From NCBI GenBank assembly GCA_002839375.1, contig PGXY01000002.1, positions 1 to 64,000 on the forward strand: a stretch of DNA of 64,000 nucleotides, given 5' to 3'. Origin of the DNA: Spirochaetae bacterium HGW-Spirochaetae-1 (GTDB taxonomy: Bacteria; Spirochaetota; UBA4802; UBA5550). Numbering within the stretch: position 1 is the first letter of the stretch; each line of letters starts with the position of its first letter. Shown in pieces: positions 44,410 to 52,765 of the stretch. The notes under the pieces were generated by a model. The model was not told the origin of the DNA. It saw nothing but the letters and a program-made list of their open reading frames with translations, and did not search any database. The translations under genes and the position numbers were made by a program.

Positions 44410-45543
44410 ATGAAAACAAAAATTACGGAACTCTTCAAGATACAACACCCCATAATCCTTTCCGGCATGAGCTGGATAAGCACACCGGAGTTAGTCGCTG
44501 CCGTGTCCAATGCCGGCGGCCTGGGAATTCTGGCCACGGGAGTAATGGCTCCCGCTGAAACAGAACAGGCGGTGCGGCAGATACGGAGTCTGACAAAGAA
44601 ACCCTTTGCCGCCAACGTGACCCTGTATTTTCCCGGTTCGGAGATGAATGCAAAGGTTCTCATTAAGGAACAGGTCCCCATCATCAACTACTCCCTGGGC
44701 AAGGGAGACTGGATCGCCGAGGCAGTGCACGCCTATGGCGGCAAGGTCGTTGCCACGGTAACCACGGTAAAGCACGCCCTGGCAGCACAGAAGGAAGGAG
44801 CCGATGCCCTTATTGTGACAGGGCATGAGGCCGCGGGTCACGGCGGTGCAGTTACGTCACTGGCCCTCATACCGAGCATCGCCGACGAGGTTGATATCCC
44901 CATCATAGCCGCCGGAGGATTCGCCGACGGACGGGGACTTGCCGCGGCCCTGGCCCTGGGCGCCGAGGGAGTCTCTATGGGGACCCGCTTTATGAACACG
45001 AAGGAAAGTCCCGTCCACGCAATCCAGAAACAGATGAGCGTGGAAAAGACGGCCTTTGATACGGTCTATACGGACCGCTTTGACGGCATGCCGGCCCGCA
45101 TGATGGATTCCGAAGGAGCCCGCTATCTCATGAACAAACGGCTGAATCTCTTTGCCGCGGCCGCTTCATCGAAAAACATAACACAGGAGCTGGGACTTCC
45201 CATGATGCAGCTCATGAAGGGAATGATGTCGCCCGGGCCAAAAAAGGGCGGGGCTGCCAAACCGAAGGGAGCCACTGCCGGTACGCCGAAAAAGGCCGGC
45301 AAGAAAAGGGGACCCTTTGACAATATGAAAAAAATGTATACCACTTTCGCCAAACTGGCCCGCATGGCCATAGGATTCGGCGCCTTCAAGGCCGGTACCA
45401 TGGACGGTGACAACAGGAAAGGAGTGCTGCCCCTGGGACAGATCACGGGTATCATTCACGACACTCCTTCAGTAAAGGAAGTGGTGGCGAGGATAGTGAA
45501 AGATGCCGGAGAGGTGATGAAAGCCTCGGCAAAAAGAATATAG
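44410..45543 (+). CDS. nitronate monooxygenase family protein with basic insertion
   Basis: A 377-residue paralogue of the protein at 31524. The same FMN-barrel motifs are present: PIILSGMSWISTPELV, SNAGGLGILATG (33-44), TGHEAAGHGGAVTS (137-150, His144) and AAGGFADGRGLAAAL. Residues about 275-317 are an extra Lys/Gly/Ala/Pro-rich segment (GPKKGGAAKPKGATAGTPKK, continuing AGKKRG), which the other copy lacks; it looks like a flexible, basic loop. It is the second gene of a pair with an enoyl-CoA hydratase. GGAG precedes the ATG. Confidence 0.85.
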   Translation: MKTKITELFKIQHPIILSGMSWISTPELVAAVSNAGGLGILATGVMAPAETEQAVRQIRSLTKKPFAANVTLYFPGSEMNAKVLIKEQVPIINYSLGKGDWIAEAVHAYGGKVVATVTTVKHALAAQKEGADALIVTGHEAAGHGGAVTSLALIPSIADEVDIPIIAAGGFADGRGLAAALALGAEGVSMGTRFMNTKESPVHAIQKQMSVEKTAFDTVYTDRFDGMPARMMDSEGARYLMNKRLNLFAAAASSKNITQELGLPMMQLMKGMMSPGPKKGGAAKPKGATAGTPKKAGKKRGPFDNMKKMYTTFAKLARMAIGFGAFKAGTMDGDNRKGVLPLGQITGIIHDTPSVKEVVARIVKDAGEVMKASAKRI

Positions 45544-45550
45544 CCGTAGG

Positions 45551-45597
45551 GAAGCTGATACCACGGCGGAATGTTCCCGATGCAGGGTATCAGCTTC
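45551..45597. repeat. 12-bp inverted repeat after nitronate monooxygenase
   Basis: GAAGCTGATACC (45551-45562) and GGTATCAGCTTC (45586-45597) are exact complements separated by 23 bases. It begins 7 bp after the stop codon. It precedes the stronger terminator at 45621 and may protect the 3' end of the mRNA. Confidence 0.45.
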
Positions 45598-45620
45598 TAT
45601 CATCAGTATTATCCTTCTCA

Positions 45621-45658
45621 GCCCCTGACTCCTGTTCAGGGGCCTTTGTTTCTTTTTT
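45621..45658 (+). terminator. rho-independent terminator
   Basis: GCCCCTGA (45621-45628) pairs with TCAGGGGC (45636-45643), followed by CTTTGTTTCTTTTTT. This is a clean intrinsic terminator for the hydratase/monooxygenase unit. The rest of the 45544-45857 spacer holds no gene. Confidence 0.8.
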
Positions 45659-45857
45659 CCTGCCGGAGCATTCTTCTGTCATACCCCAGTTTTAATTACA
45701 TGAACTCCCGGTTTCAGGAAATCCGCTATTTTATACGGTCATTTTATATTTTAATTTGACAACACCTATAAGGCGCATAAAGATATACTGTTTATTCATG
45801 AGAACTTTAGGGGTTTCTGGATATTGGTCAGTATAACTAAAGATATGAAGCGGTATA

Positions 45858-46451
45858 ATGGAAAATAAAAGTGTAATAAAGAGAGAAATTATTCTGAGGT
45901 CAGCGATCCGCGTTATTGCCAGGAGAGGATATTTTAATACAAGGATTGCCGATATCATTGAAGATGCGAAAATCGCCCATGGTCTTGTGTATCATTATTT
46001 TAAAAGCAAGGATGAGGTTATACTCAGTATTTTCAGGGACGCCTGGAATATTTTTCTCTCGCATACGATGCGTATAAGCAGGGAAAATCAAGATCCCCTG
46101 GCGGCTCTTGAGAAGATTGTCGAATACGTATTCAGGGTCTTTCAAAGAAATCCCGATCTCATAAAAGTGCTCATCTTTGATGTGCCAAGAATAACAGATT
46201 TTTATTCAACGGCCAACCAGAAGCTGTATCATAGTTTTTTTGAGAAGATTATGGAGATAATTGCGGCGGGACAGGAAAAGGGACTTATCAGGAATACTAT
46301 CGAGCCGGTAATTGCCGCATATACTATTATCGGCTCTGTTGATTCCATAATCAGGCAGTACGTTTACAATGAAGATTTTAAAAATATGCTCACCATGGAC
46401 AAGGCTGAACAACAGATAAAGCTGATTATCCTTGAAGGCCTGAAGACGTAG
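45858..46451 (+). CDS. TetR-family transcriptional regulator
   Basis: A 197-residue TetR regulator: helix-turn-helix in residues about 8-55 (EIILRSAIRVIARRGYFNTR, IADIIEDAKIAHGLVYHYFKSKDEVILS) and a helical C-terminal domain, as in the QacR/AcrR group. No ribosome-binding site is obvious. It is transcribed in the same direction as the nitronate monooxygenase unit but beyond its terminator, and converges on the ABC-F gene. Target genes are not apparent. Confidence 0.85.
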   Translation: MENKSVIKREIILRSAIRVIARRGYFNTRIADIIEDAKIAHGLVYHYFKSKDEVILSIFRDAWNIFLSHTMRISRENQDPLAALEKIVEYVFRVFQRNPDLIKVLIFDVPRITDFYSTANQKLYHSFFEKIMEIIAAGQEKGLIRNTIEPVIAAYTIIGSVDSIIRQYVYNEDFKNMLTMDKAEQQIKLIILEGLKT

Positions 46452-46487
46452 TATTTCCCTGACCGCATTGAAAAAAAGGATGGCCAA

Positions 46488-48122
46488 TCACAGGTTGAGC
46501 CGCTGGTGTCCCTCGTACATCTCGTCGCGGAGCCGCTGCACGTCGCTGTTTTCAATATATTCATCGAAGCGCATGACGCGGTCAATGATGCCGTTGGGTG
46601 TTATTTCCACGATGCGGTTGGCGATGGTGTCGATAAACTGGTGGTCGTGCGATGAAAAAAGGATCACTTCGGGAAAAGCAATGAGCCCGTTATTCAGCGA
46701 GGTGATGGCCTCCAGGTCCAGGTGGTTCGTCGGTTCATCCAGGATGAGAGCGTTGGCACCCGAGAGCATCATACGTGAGAGCATGCACCGGACCTTCTCG
46801 CCACCCGAGAGCACGTTGACCCTTTTCAGGGACTCGTCGCCGGAGAAGAGCATCCTGCCCAGGAATCCCCGCACATAGGTTTCATCCTTTTCGTCGGAAT
46901 ACTGGCGGAGCCAGTCCACGATGGACAGGTCGCTGTTGAAGAAGGAATTATTTTCCTTGGGGAAATAGGACAGGGTGATGGTCTCACCCCATTTGAAGTC
47001 GCCGGAGTCGGGCTTCATCTCGCCCGTGAGAATCTGGAAAAGGACTGTTTTTACCAGGTTGTTCTGTCCCACGAAGGCGATCTTGTCGTTCCTGTTTACG
47101 ATGAGGCTGAAGTCCTTCAGGATGGGTGTGCCATCGACGGTTTTGGACAGGTTTTCGATGGTGAGGATCTGCCTGCCGCATTCCCGGTCCGGTTTGAAGG
47201 CCACCCAGGGAAAGCGGCGCGACGTTGTGGGTATCTCGTCCAGGGTGAGTTTTTCCACGAGCTTCTTGCGTGATGTGGCCTGGCGCGCCTTGGAGGCGTT
47301 GGAGCTGAAGCGCTCGATAAAGGCCTGGAGCTCCTTTATTTTATCTTCCTTTTTCTTGTTCTCATCTTTCTTCTGCTTCATGGCCAACTGGCTGGCCTGG
47401 GCCCAGAAGTCGTAATTGCCCGTGTATATCTGTATTTTCCCGAAGTCGATGTCGGCGATATGGGTGCAGACCTTGTTCATGAAGTGCCGGTCGTGGGAGA
47501 CCACGATGACGGTGTTGTTGAAATTATAAAGAAAGTTTTCCAGCCAGGTGATGGACTCCAGGTCCAGGTTGTTCGTGGGCTCGTCAAGGAGCAGAATATC
47601 GGGATAGCCGAAGAGGGCCTGGGCCAGGAGCACGCGCACCTTCTGGCCTCCTTCCAGTTCCTTCATGGTTTTTCCGTGCAGGTCTTCCGTAATGCCCAGG
47701 CCTGACAGGAGCGAGGCCGCGTCGGTCTCGGCGTCATAGCCGTTCATCTCGTCGAGCATTTCTTCCAGTTCGGCGGCGCGGTTCCCGTCGTCGTCGGTGA
47801 AATCGTCTTTGGCGTAGAGAGTATCCCGCTCCTTCAAAACATCATGGAGCTTTTTATGGCCCATGATAACCGTGTCCAGGACCATGTATTCGTCGAAGGC
47901 GAAGTGGTCCTGGCGCAGCATGGCTATGCGTTCATTGGGATTGGTGACGACAGCACCCTGGTTGGGCTCAATCTCGCCGGAAAGGATTTTCAGGAAGGTT
48001 GATTTTCCCGAACCGTTGGCGCCGATGAGGCCGTAGCAGTTGCCCGGGGCGAACTTGATATTGACATCCTTGAAGAGGATTCGCTTGCTGAAGGAAAGGG
48101 TTACGTCGTTTGCGTGGATCAT
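46488..48122 (-). CDS. ABC-F ATPase (YbiT-like)
   Basis: A 544-residue ABC-F protein with two ATPase domains in one chain. Domain 1 has GANGSGKSTFL (34-44), signature LEGGQKVR and Walker B DILLLDEPTNNLDLE. Domain 2 has signature LSGGEKVRCMLSRMML and LILDEPTNHLDLE. ABC-F proteins bind the ribosomal E site and have no membrane domains. In domain 2 the Walker A reads GQNNLVKT rather than GxxGxGKT: the Gly before Lys is Val. This variant is, from memory, known in some ABC-F branches, so the domain may still bind ATP. Confidence 0.88.
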   Translation of the reverse strand: MIHANDVTLSFSKRILFKDVNIKFAPGNCYGLIGANGSGKSTFLKILSGEIEPNQGAVVTNPNERIAMLRQDHFAFDEYMVLDTVIMGHKKLHDVLKERDTLYAKDDFTDDDGNRAAELEEMLDEMNGYDAETDAASLLSGLGITEDLHGKTMKELEGGQKVRVLLAQALFGYPDILLLDEPTNNLDLESITWLENFLYNFNNTVIVVSHDRHFMNKVCTHIADIDFGKIQIYTGNYDFWAQASQLAMKQKKDENKKKEDKIKELQAFIERFSSNASKARQATSRKKLVEKLTLDEIPTTSRRFPWVAFKPDRECGRQILTIENLSKTVDGTPILKDFSLIVNRNDKIAFVGQNNLVKTVLFQILTGEMKPDSGDFKWGETITLSYFPKENNSFFNSDLSIVDWLRQYSDEKDETYVRGFLGRMLFSGDESLKRVNVLSGGEKVRCMLSRMMLSGANALILDEPTNHLDLEAITSLNNGLIAFPEVILFSSHDHQFIDTIANRIVEITPNGIIDRVMRFDEYIENSDVQRLRDEMYEGHQRLNL

Positions 48123-48513
48123 GGGTTACCTGTTTTTTCTTAATATAGTCTTAGTTTCGCATGGAGCCGGGATTTTATTGAAGAACGGGGAGACGGAAAT
48201 TTTATCATCCCTATATTCCCAGCTTCATTTTGCTAATCTGCATTTGTCTCGTGAAGTAATTAGTGTTTTCCGGGGAAACCGCGTATCAGGAACAATTGAA
48301 AATCAGGCATTTTCTGTCAAGAAATATGCGGGAGTTCTGAAAAATTTGTGGAGTCTAAGGGGATTGCGGTATAGTGAGGCTCTGTCCCTTGTCTGTATTG
48401 AGAAACTCATTTTTCTTGGATAAATGAGTTTCTGACCATCAATATAGCGGTGAAAAAAGAATTTACATCCCATCATGCTGTTGAAACATGATTTACACGG
48501 AAAGGAACACGGC
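48123..48513. other. intergenic with 12-bp stem hairpin
   Basis: There is no gene in this 391-bp stretch. AGAAACTCATTT (48401-48412) and AAATGAGTTTCT (48422-48433) are exact complements about 80 bp before the glycosylase start. They could be a terminator, an operator or an mRNA leader hairpin. No promoter hexamers were placed with confidence. Confidence 0.45.
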
Positions 48514-49227
48514 ATGATCACCCTGAACCAACTTTATAAATTGCTCTTAAAAGCCTACGGCCCGCAGGGCTGGTGGCCTCTCCTTGACGACGTGACTCAT
48601 CACAGCCGCTACGACGGCATTATTCCCGGCTCGGACAACCACATCTTCGAAATCATCACCGGCGCCATCCTCACGCAGAACGTGGCCTGGACCAATGTGG
48701 ATACGGCCCTGCGCATCCTGAAAGGGAAGGGGCTCCTGGAGCCCCGGGCCATGCATGAATATTCTCGTGAAGAACTGGCACCCCTTATCCGCAGCACGGG
48801 CTACTACAACCAGAAGGCCATAAAACTGATGCACATGCTGGACTGGATGAATAGCTTCGCCTATGATCTGGAAAAGCTGAAGGGGGAGGATATGGCCTCG
48901 CTGCGGAATGATCTCCTGGCCATAAAAGGCGTGGGTCCCGAGACGGCCGATTCTATCCTGCTCTATGCCCTGTCCATGAAGACCTTTGTGGTGGATGCCT
49001 ATACGCGGCGCATACTTTCCCGCATGGGCATAATTGAGGGGAATGAAACCTATGAGGAAATACGTTCATTGTTCCATAAAAAGTTCCGGGGTGGGGTCCA
49101 TGAGTACAAGGAATATCACGCCCTCATCGTGGAGCATGGGAAGAATATTTGCAAAAAGAAACCGGACTGCGGGAAGTGCATACTGGCGAGGCAGTGCCTT
49201 TACAGTGTTTCAATCCAGGAGAGGTAG
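48514..49227 (+). CDS. MagIII-like HhH-GPD DNA glycosylase
   Basis: A 237-residue helix-hairpin-helix DNA glycosylase of the endonuclease III superfamily. AIKGVGPETADSILLYA (136-152) is the HhH, with Glu143 where Nth has its catalytic Lys, so a lyase activity is unlikely; Asp161 in FVVDAYTRRI is the catalytic Asp. The C-terminal Cys cluster CKKKPDCGKCILARQC should bind 4Fe-4S. This combination matches 3-methyladenine glycosylase MagIII. ATG 48514 is chosen because AAAGGA lies eight bases upstream. Its 3' end overlaps the convergent ATPase gene by 28 bp. Confidence 0.82.
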   Translation: MITLNQLYKLLLKAYGPQGWWPLLDDVTHHSRYDGIIPGSDNHIFEIITGAILTQNVAWTNVDTALRILKGKGLLEPRAMHEYSREELAPLIRSTGYYNQKAIKLMHMLDWMNSFAYDLEKLKGEDMASLRNDLLAIKGVGPETADSILLYALSMKTFVVDAYTRRILSRMGIIEGNETYEEIRSLFHKKFRGGVHEYKEYHALIVEHGKNICKKKPDCGKCILARQCLYSVSIQER

Positions 49228-50375
49228 TCTGTCCAGGGAATTGCCGAAACATTTCTCGTAAGGGGTTTTTCCCTGTCACAGGTACATACGACAAGGGGTT
49301 TGCCGGCTTTTTTCCCCGACAGCGTTATGAATTTTTCCAGCGATTCGGCGTGTTTCGCCGTGGGAGTGTGTGTTTTTTTTATTTCAACCGCATGGAGTCT
49401 GCCCGCTATCTCAATGATGAGATCAATTTCAAGTCCATCGTGTGAACGCCAGAAATAAAGCTCCCCGTTTTTCCCGCTGTTGAACAATGATTTGAGGGTT
49501 TCAATGACAATGAATCCCTCGAAAAAAGCCCCGCCCATGGATGCTTCCAGGAGCGATTCCGCGTTTCCCTGGCGGGTTAGGTAAGCAGCTATGGCCGAAT
49601 CAATCAGGTACAGCTTCGGTTTTTTGATGACCCTTTTCCCCAGGTTTGTGTAAAAAGGCTTCAGGCAATAGGCTATAAAGGATGCCTGCAGCAGGGAAAC
49701 CCAGCGGTGTATTGTGGGCTGGGCGACGCCGCAGTCCCGGGAAATGGAGGCGACATTCAGCTCCTGTGAGTGGTTTGCCGCACAGAGGGCAAGGAAGGTC
49801 TGGAACAGGGCGAGGTCCTGCACGTTTATTATTTGTCTCACATCTCTTTCGATATATGTCCTGACATAGGAGGCGAGCCATATGTCCCTTGTTTCCGGTT
49901 TTGCGGCAACTTCAGGGTATCCACCGGACCAGATGGCTTCATGGATTTCTTTAACTCCGGCATCAGTGAGTTCGTTGTAGCCGAAGGGAAGGAGATTGAT
50001 GACAGCGATGCGGCCGGCCAGGGAATCGCTGACGGCATCCATCATGGGAAACTGCTGGGATCCGGTCAGGAGCCATTTGCCGTTGGTTGAGCGGTCGGTA
50101 TCGATTGCGATTTTCAGATAGGAGAAAAGTTCAGGAACATATTGTATCTCATCGAAAATAACAGGTTTCCTACCATACCGGGCAATGAGGCCCTGGGGAT
50201 CGTTCCTGGCGAAGTCCTGCATCACGGGGTCATCGAAGGTGACGAAATCGGCGCGGGGAAAAGTTTTCTTAAGCAGCGTGGTTTTTCCCGACTGGCGGGG
50301 GCCGGCCACCAGCGTCGCGGGGAATGAACGGGCAGCTCTCTGTAGATACTTTTCGATGTCCCTGTGTATATACAT
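49200..50375 (-). CDS. DUF4143-type AAA+ ATPase
   Basis: A 391-residue protein of the widespread bacterial/archaeal DUF4143 ATPase family. GPRQSGKTTLL (Walker A, about 25-35), VIFDEIQYVPELF (Walker B, about 71-83), GSQQFPMM, then a winged-helix-like middle with DVRQIINVQDLALFQTFLAL and a C-terminal domain with EIDLIIEIAGRLHAVEIKK, resembling a nuclease-fold (PD-(D/E)XK-like) region. Function is unknown. The first ATG (50411) sits inside a large palindrome, so ATG 50375 is preferred; neither has a strong ribosome-binding site. The 3' end overlaps MagIII by 28 bp. Confidence 0.8.
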   Translation of the reverse strand: MYIHRDIEKYLQRAARSFPATLVAGPRQSGKTTLLKKTFPRADFVTFDDPVMQDFARNDPQGLIARYGRKPVIFDEIQYVPELFSYLKIAIDTDRSTNGKWLLTGSQQFPMMDAVSDSLAGRIAVINLLPFGYNELTDAGVKEIHEAIWSGGYPEVAAKPETRDIWLASYVRTYIERDVRQIINVQDLALFQTFLALCAANHSQELNVASISRDCGVAQPTIHRWVSLLQASFIAYCLKPFYTNLGKRVIKKPKLYLIDSAIAAYLTRQGNAESLLEASMGGAFFEGFIVIETLKSLFNSGKNGELYFWRSHDGLEIDLIIEIAGRLHAVEIKKTHTPTAKHAESLEKFITLSGKKAGKPLVVCTCDREKPLTRNVSAIPWTDYLSWIETL

Positions 50376-50396
50376 AATATTTTTCTCAAGCGATTC

Positions 50397-50429
50397 TGAC
50401 AAAAGTAACATTGAATGTTATTTTTGTCA
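50397..50429. promoter_or_regulatory. 33-bp near-perfect palindrome before DUF4143 ATPase
   Basis: TGACAAAAGTAACATT (50397-50412) mirrors AATGTTATTTTTGTCA (50414-50429) with one mismatch around a single central G. It lies 22 bp upstream of the preferred ATPase start at 50375. An autoregulatory operator or an mRNA 5' structure is likely. Perfect symmetry over 15 of 16 positions is too long to be chance in AT-rich DNA of this length. Confidence 0.65.
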
Positions 50430-50457
50430 ATCTCATTACATGTTCCTTTTACTCCCT

Positions 50458-50478
50458 GTTCCATAAAAAGTACCGGGG
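50458..50478. repeat. 21-nt near-repeat of MagIII gene sequence
   Basis: The sequence from GTTCCATAAA to CCGGGG matches 49071-49091, inside the MagIII gene, at 20 of 21 positions. It lies in the spacer between the DUF4143 ATPase and WG-repeat genes. The two copies flank the ATPase gene in the same orientation. Confidence 0.55.
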
Positions 50479-50490
50479 CCGCATCACTGA

Positions 50491-51645
50491 TTATTCGCAG
50501 ACCTGGACCGGCGCCAGGCCGTTGCCGAAGGCCCCGGCATTGCAGTACTGCGCCTCCACGACAACGGTACCGTCTTCGGAAATATATCCCCACTTATTAT
50601 TGCTTCCCCGGTAGAGATGCAGTCCTTCCGCGGGAGGGGCCAGCCAGCCGATATCACCGCTGCTGAAGGGTTCTCCCCTGAGGGTAATATATTGAGTAAC
50701 GCCGTCCTTTACGGAACGCAGGCATTTTGGGCTCAGCATCTCCAGGGATTCGTAGACCGGGGGAAGAACCACCGTGCCGCTCCGGTCGATGAGGCCCGTC
50801 TTTCCCGACAATGTCACGGTGGTACATCCGAATTTGAAGGTGGCGGCGAATTCATACTTCGGCTGAATGACAATGGACCCCGATTCGTCGAAGTATCCCC
50901 ACTTCCTGTTTATCTGCACCGAGGCCCGGCCTTCGGAATAGGGTCCCAGGGCCCAGTACTTCGGCGGGATTACCCATTTTCCCGTGGTGTCGATGATCCC
51001 CCGCATGCCCTTTACCTTCACCAGGGCATATCCCCCGCTGAAGGGATTGGTATCCTGGAAGGGGCCCTTGATGGCGATAGCGCCGCTTTTATCGATAAAG
51101 GCATATCCCAGGGTCAGGGTAATGGGGGCACGTCCGTTAAAGAAGGGCCCGCCCCAGGACAGGGTGGGCTGTATTACGATGTTGCCCGCGGTATCCACGT
51201 AACCCGTTTTTCCCTTATCCCTGAAGGCAGCCAGGCCGTCGGTGAAGGTGAGCATTTCCGAAAAACCCTGGTTGCCCAGCCGTTCTCCCCTGGTGTTTAT
51301 GAGGAACCATTCCTGTCCGCCGAAGAGGCGCACCGAGGTCACGCCGTGTTTAAAAGGCATCACTTGTCCGTACCGGGCCGGGATTACCAGTGCGCCCGAT
51401 GTGTCTATAAAACCGAAGCCGTCGGCCGTTTTCACCTGGGCCCTTTCATCAGAAAAGGTCGACGCAAAGTCGAACCGCGGGGCAATGACCATGATTCCGC
51501 TGCTGTTTATGTATCCCCACTTTCCCGGGCCTGCCGCCAGTACCGGCCTCATTAAAGGAAGAAGCAATAAAATAATTGCGGCCATCAGTATGCTGATTCT
51601 GGAAAACGATGAGGATGATCTGATGTCAAATATATTTATCTTCAT
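50491..51645 (-). CDS. WG-repeat protein, exported
   Basis: A 384-residue protein. A signal segment (residues about 17-38, ISILMAAIILLLLPLMRPVL, ending AAG) is followed by eight or so WG repeats, each with W/F-G-[YF]-I-[ND]-x-[ST]-G and a hydrophobic core (KWGYINSSGIMVIAPRFDFA, GFGFIDTSGALVIPARYGQV, KTGYVDTAGNIVIQPTLSWG). These form beta-propeller-like modules. The surface role is unknown. GGGGAG before ATG 51645 sets the start; upstream in-frame codons are less favoured. Confidence 0.8.
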   Translation of the reverse strand: MKINIFDIRSSSSFSRISILMAAIILLLLPLMRPVLAAGPGKWGYINSSGIMVIAPRFDFASTFSDERAQVKTADGFGFIDTSGALVIPARYGQVMPFKHGVTSVRLFGGQEWFLINTRGERLGNQGFSEMLTFTDGLAAFRDKGKTGYVDTAGNIVIQPTLSWGGPFFNGRAPITLTLGYAFIDKSGAIAIKGPFQDTNPFSGGYALVKVKGMRGIIDTTGKWVIPPKYWALGPYSEGRASVQINRKWGYFDESGSIVIQPKYEFAATFKFGCTTVTLSGKTGLIDRSGTVVLPPVYESLEMLSPKCLRSVKDGVTQYITLRGEPFSSGDIGWLAPPAEGLHLYRGSNNKWGYISEDGTVVVEAQYCNAGAFGNGLAPVQVCE

Positions 51646-51862
51646 GGAATTGTCTCCCCGGTGCATGGAATGTGTGTCTGATGACGGTAAATCAGTGTAG
51701 TACATATTGTGCTTCAGGTCAAGGACGAATGTTTATTCTTTGCTTGATTGTGTGAGTAAATTCAGACGACAGACTGAATTTACTTTGAATATTGTAATTG
51801 ACATGGATATTAATGCCGGATAAATTTACCTTCCATGGCATCTGCCTTCAGGAATAGTAAAT

Positions 51863-52162
51863 ATGGAAAGTAAAAACGAGATTAAACAACGGCTGGCTTC
51901 TCTTGCAGAGATTTTCCATTCATATCGAGTATCCCGGGTTGGTCTTTTTGGCTCTTATGTCCATGGCTCACAGAATGAGGAAAGTGACATTGACCTTCTT
52001 GTCGATTTTTCTAACCCCATCGACCTTTTTTCCTATGTCAATCTGGTCGATTCACTATCTGCCGCCCTTGGGCATAAAGTCGATATGGTTACCGTCAGTG
52101 GATTGAAACCTGCACTGAAGAAGGGGATTCTCCGCGAGGTTGAATGGATTGAGGAACTATAA
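51863..52162 (+). CDS. mntA: MntA-type nucleotidyltransferase antitoxin
   Basis: A 99-residue minimal nucleotidyltransferase. The motif GSYVHGSQNEESDID at residues 30-44 is the GSx10DxD signature. In the HepT/MntA system (type VII toxin-antitoxin) MntA adenylates the HEPN toxin to neutralise it. The 3' end overlaps hepT, consistent with one translation unit. No strong ribosome-binding site is visible. Confidence 0.88.
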   Translation: MESKNEIKQRLASLAEIFHSYRVSRVGLFGSYVHGSQNEESDIDLLVDFSNPIDLFSYVNLVDSLSAALGHKVDMVTVSGLKPALKKGILREVEWIEEL

Positions 52163-52475
52163 ACTTTATATAGACGACATCCGACAGGCTGCTGAGAGTA
52201 TCAGCAAATACATTGAAGGATTGTCAAAAGAGAAATTTCAAGAGGACGCAAAGACCCGTGACTCGGTGCTTCACAATTTAATGATAATAGGTGAAGCAGC
52301 GGCGAAAATTCCCGATAATGTCCGTGAAAAAAATCCGGACATTAATTGGAGCGGGATTATCGGTATGAGAAATATTATTGTTCATGGCTATTTTGCCATT
52401 GATTCGGAAATTATATGGATTACTGTTAAAGAAAAAGTTCCTGAATTAATGAAAATGATTGACCGGATTGTTTAG
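52149..52475 (+). CDS. hepT: HepT-type HEPN ribonuclease toxin
   Basis: A 108-residue HEPN protein. RNIIVHGY (about 78-85) is the RX4HXY active-site motif, and DSVLHNLMIIGEAAAKIP is the typical first helix region. HepT is a ribonuclease neutralised by AMPylation by MntA. A TTG start at 52149 is preferred because GAGG lies nine bases upstream; TTG 52140 is the alternative. It overlaps mntA by 14 bp. Order antitoxin then toxin is usual for this pair. Confidence 0.85.
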   Translation: MRNYKLYIDDIRQAAESISKYIEGLSKEKFQEDAKTRDSVLHNLMIIGEAAAKIPDNVREKNPDINWSGIIGMRNIIVHGYFAIDSEIIWITVKEKVPELMKMIDRIV

Positions 52476-52520
52476 AGCGTAATCATTATTGTTTTCAGCT
52501 GCCCGATAGAAATGCATGTT

Positions 52521-52760
52521 TTAATCCACTTTTTTAATATTACCGCTCCGAAAAAAATCAAGTGACCACTTGTGCCGGTATTCATCGTGGCGGAGGATAT
52601 ATATGTCGCCATGATCATCTCTCACCTTGAAATAGCGGTAATCGGGGCCGTGCCATGAGTCCAGTATCTCCTGTATGACATATTCGCGGTTATCCATGGA
52701 GAAACTCAGGGGCCGTTCATCGCCGCGGTATCCGGCATGGCAGGCAACCGTGATATCCAT
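52521..52760 (-). CDS. small conserved-looking protein, unknown
   Basis: A 79-residue protein with no signal peptide. The text EYVIQEILDSWHGPDYRYFKVRD and HGDIYILRHDEYRHKWSLDFF has the regular strand pattern of a small beta-rich domain; I recall similar short unannotated proteins but cannot name a family. AAGGGA precedes the ATG. It begins 5 bp after the AAA+ gene's stop on the same strand, so co-transcription is likely. Confidence 0.55.
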   Translation of the reverse strand: MDITVACHAGYRGDERPLSFSMDNREYVIQEILDSWHGPDYRYFKVRDDHGDIYILRHDEYRHKWSLDFFRSGNIKKVD

Positions 52761-52765
52761 TTCAC

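Noticed and set aside
50411-50614. Small plus-strand frame reading SLFHKKYRG like MagIII.
   Set aside because: Only about ten residues match; it is reported as a short sequence repeat, not as a gene or pseudogene.
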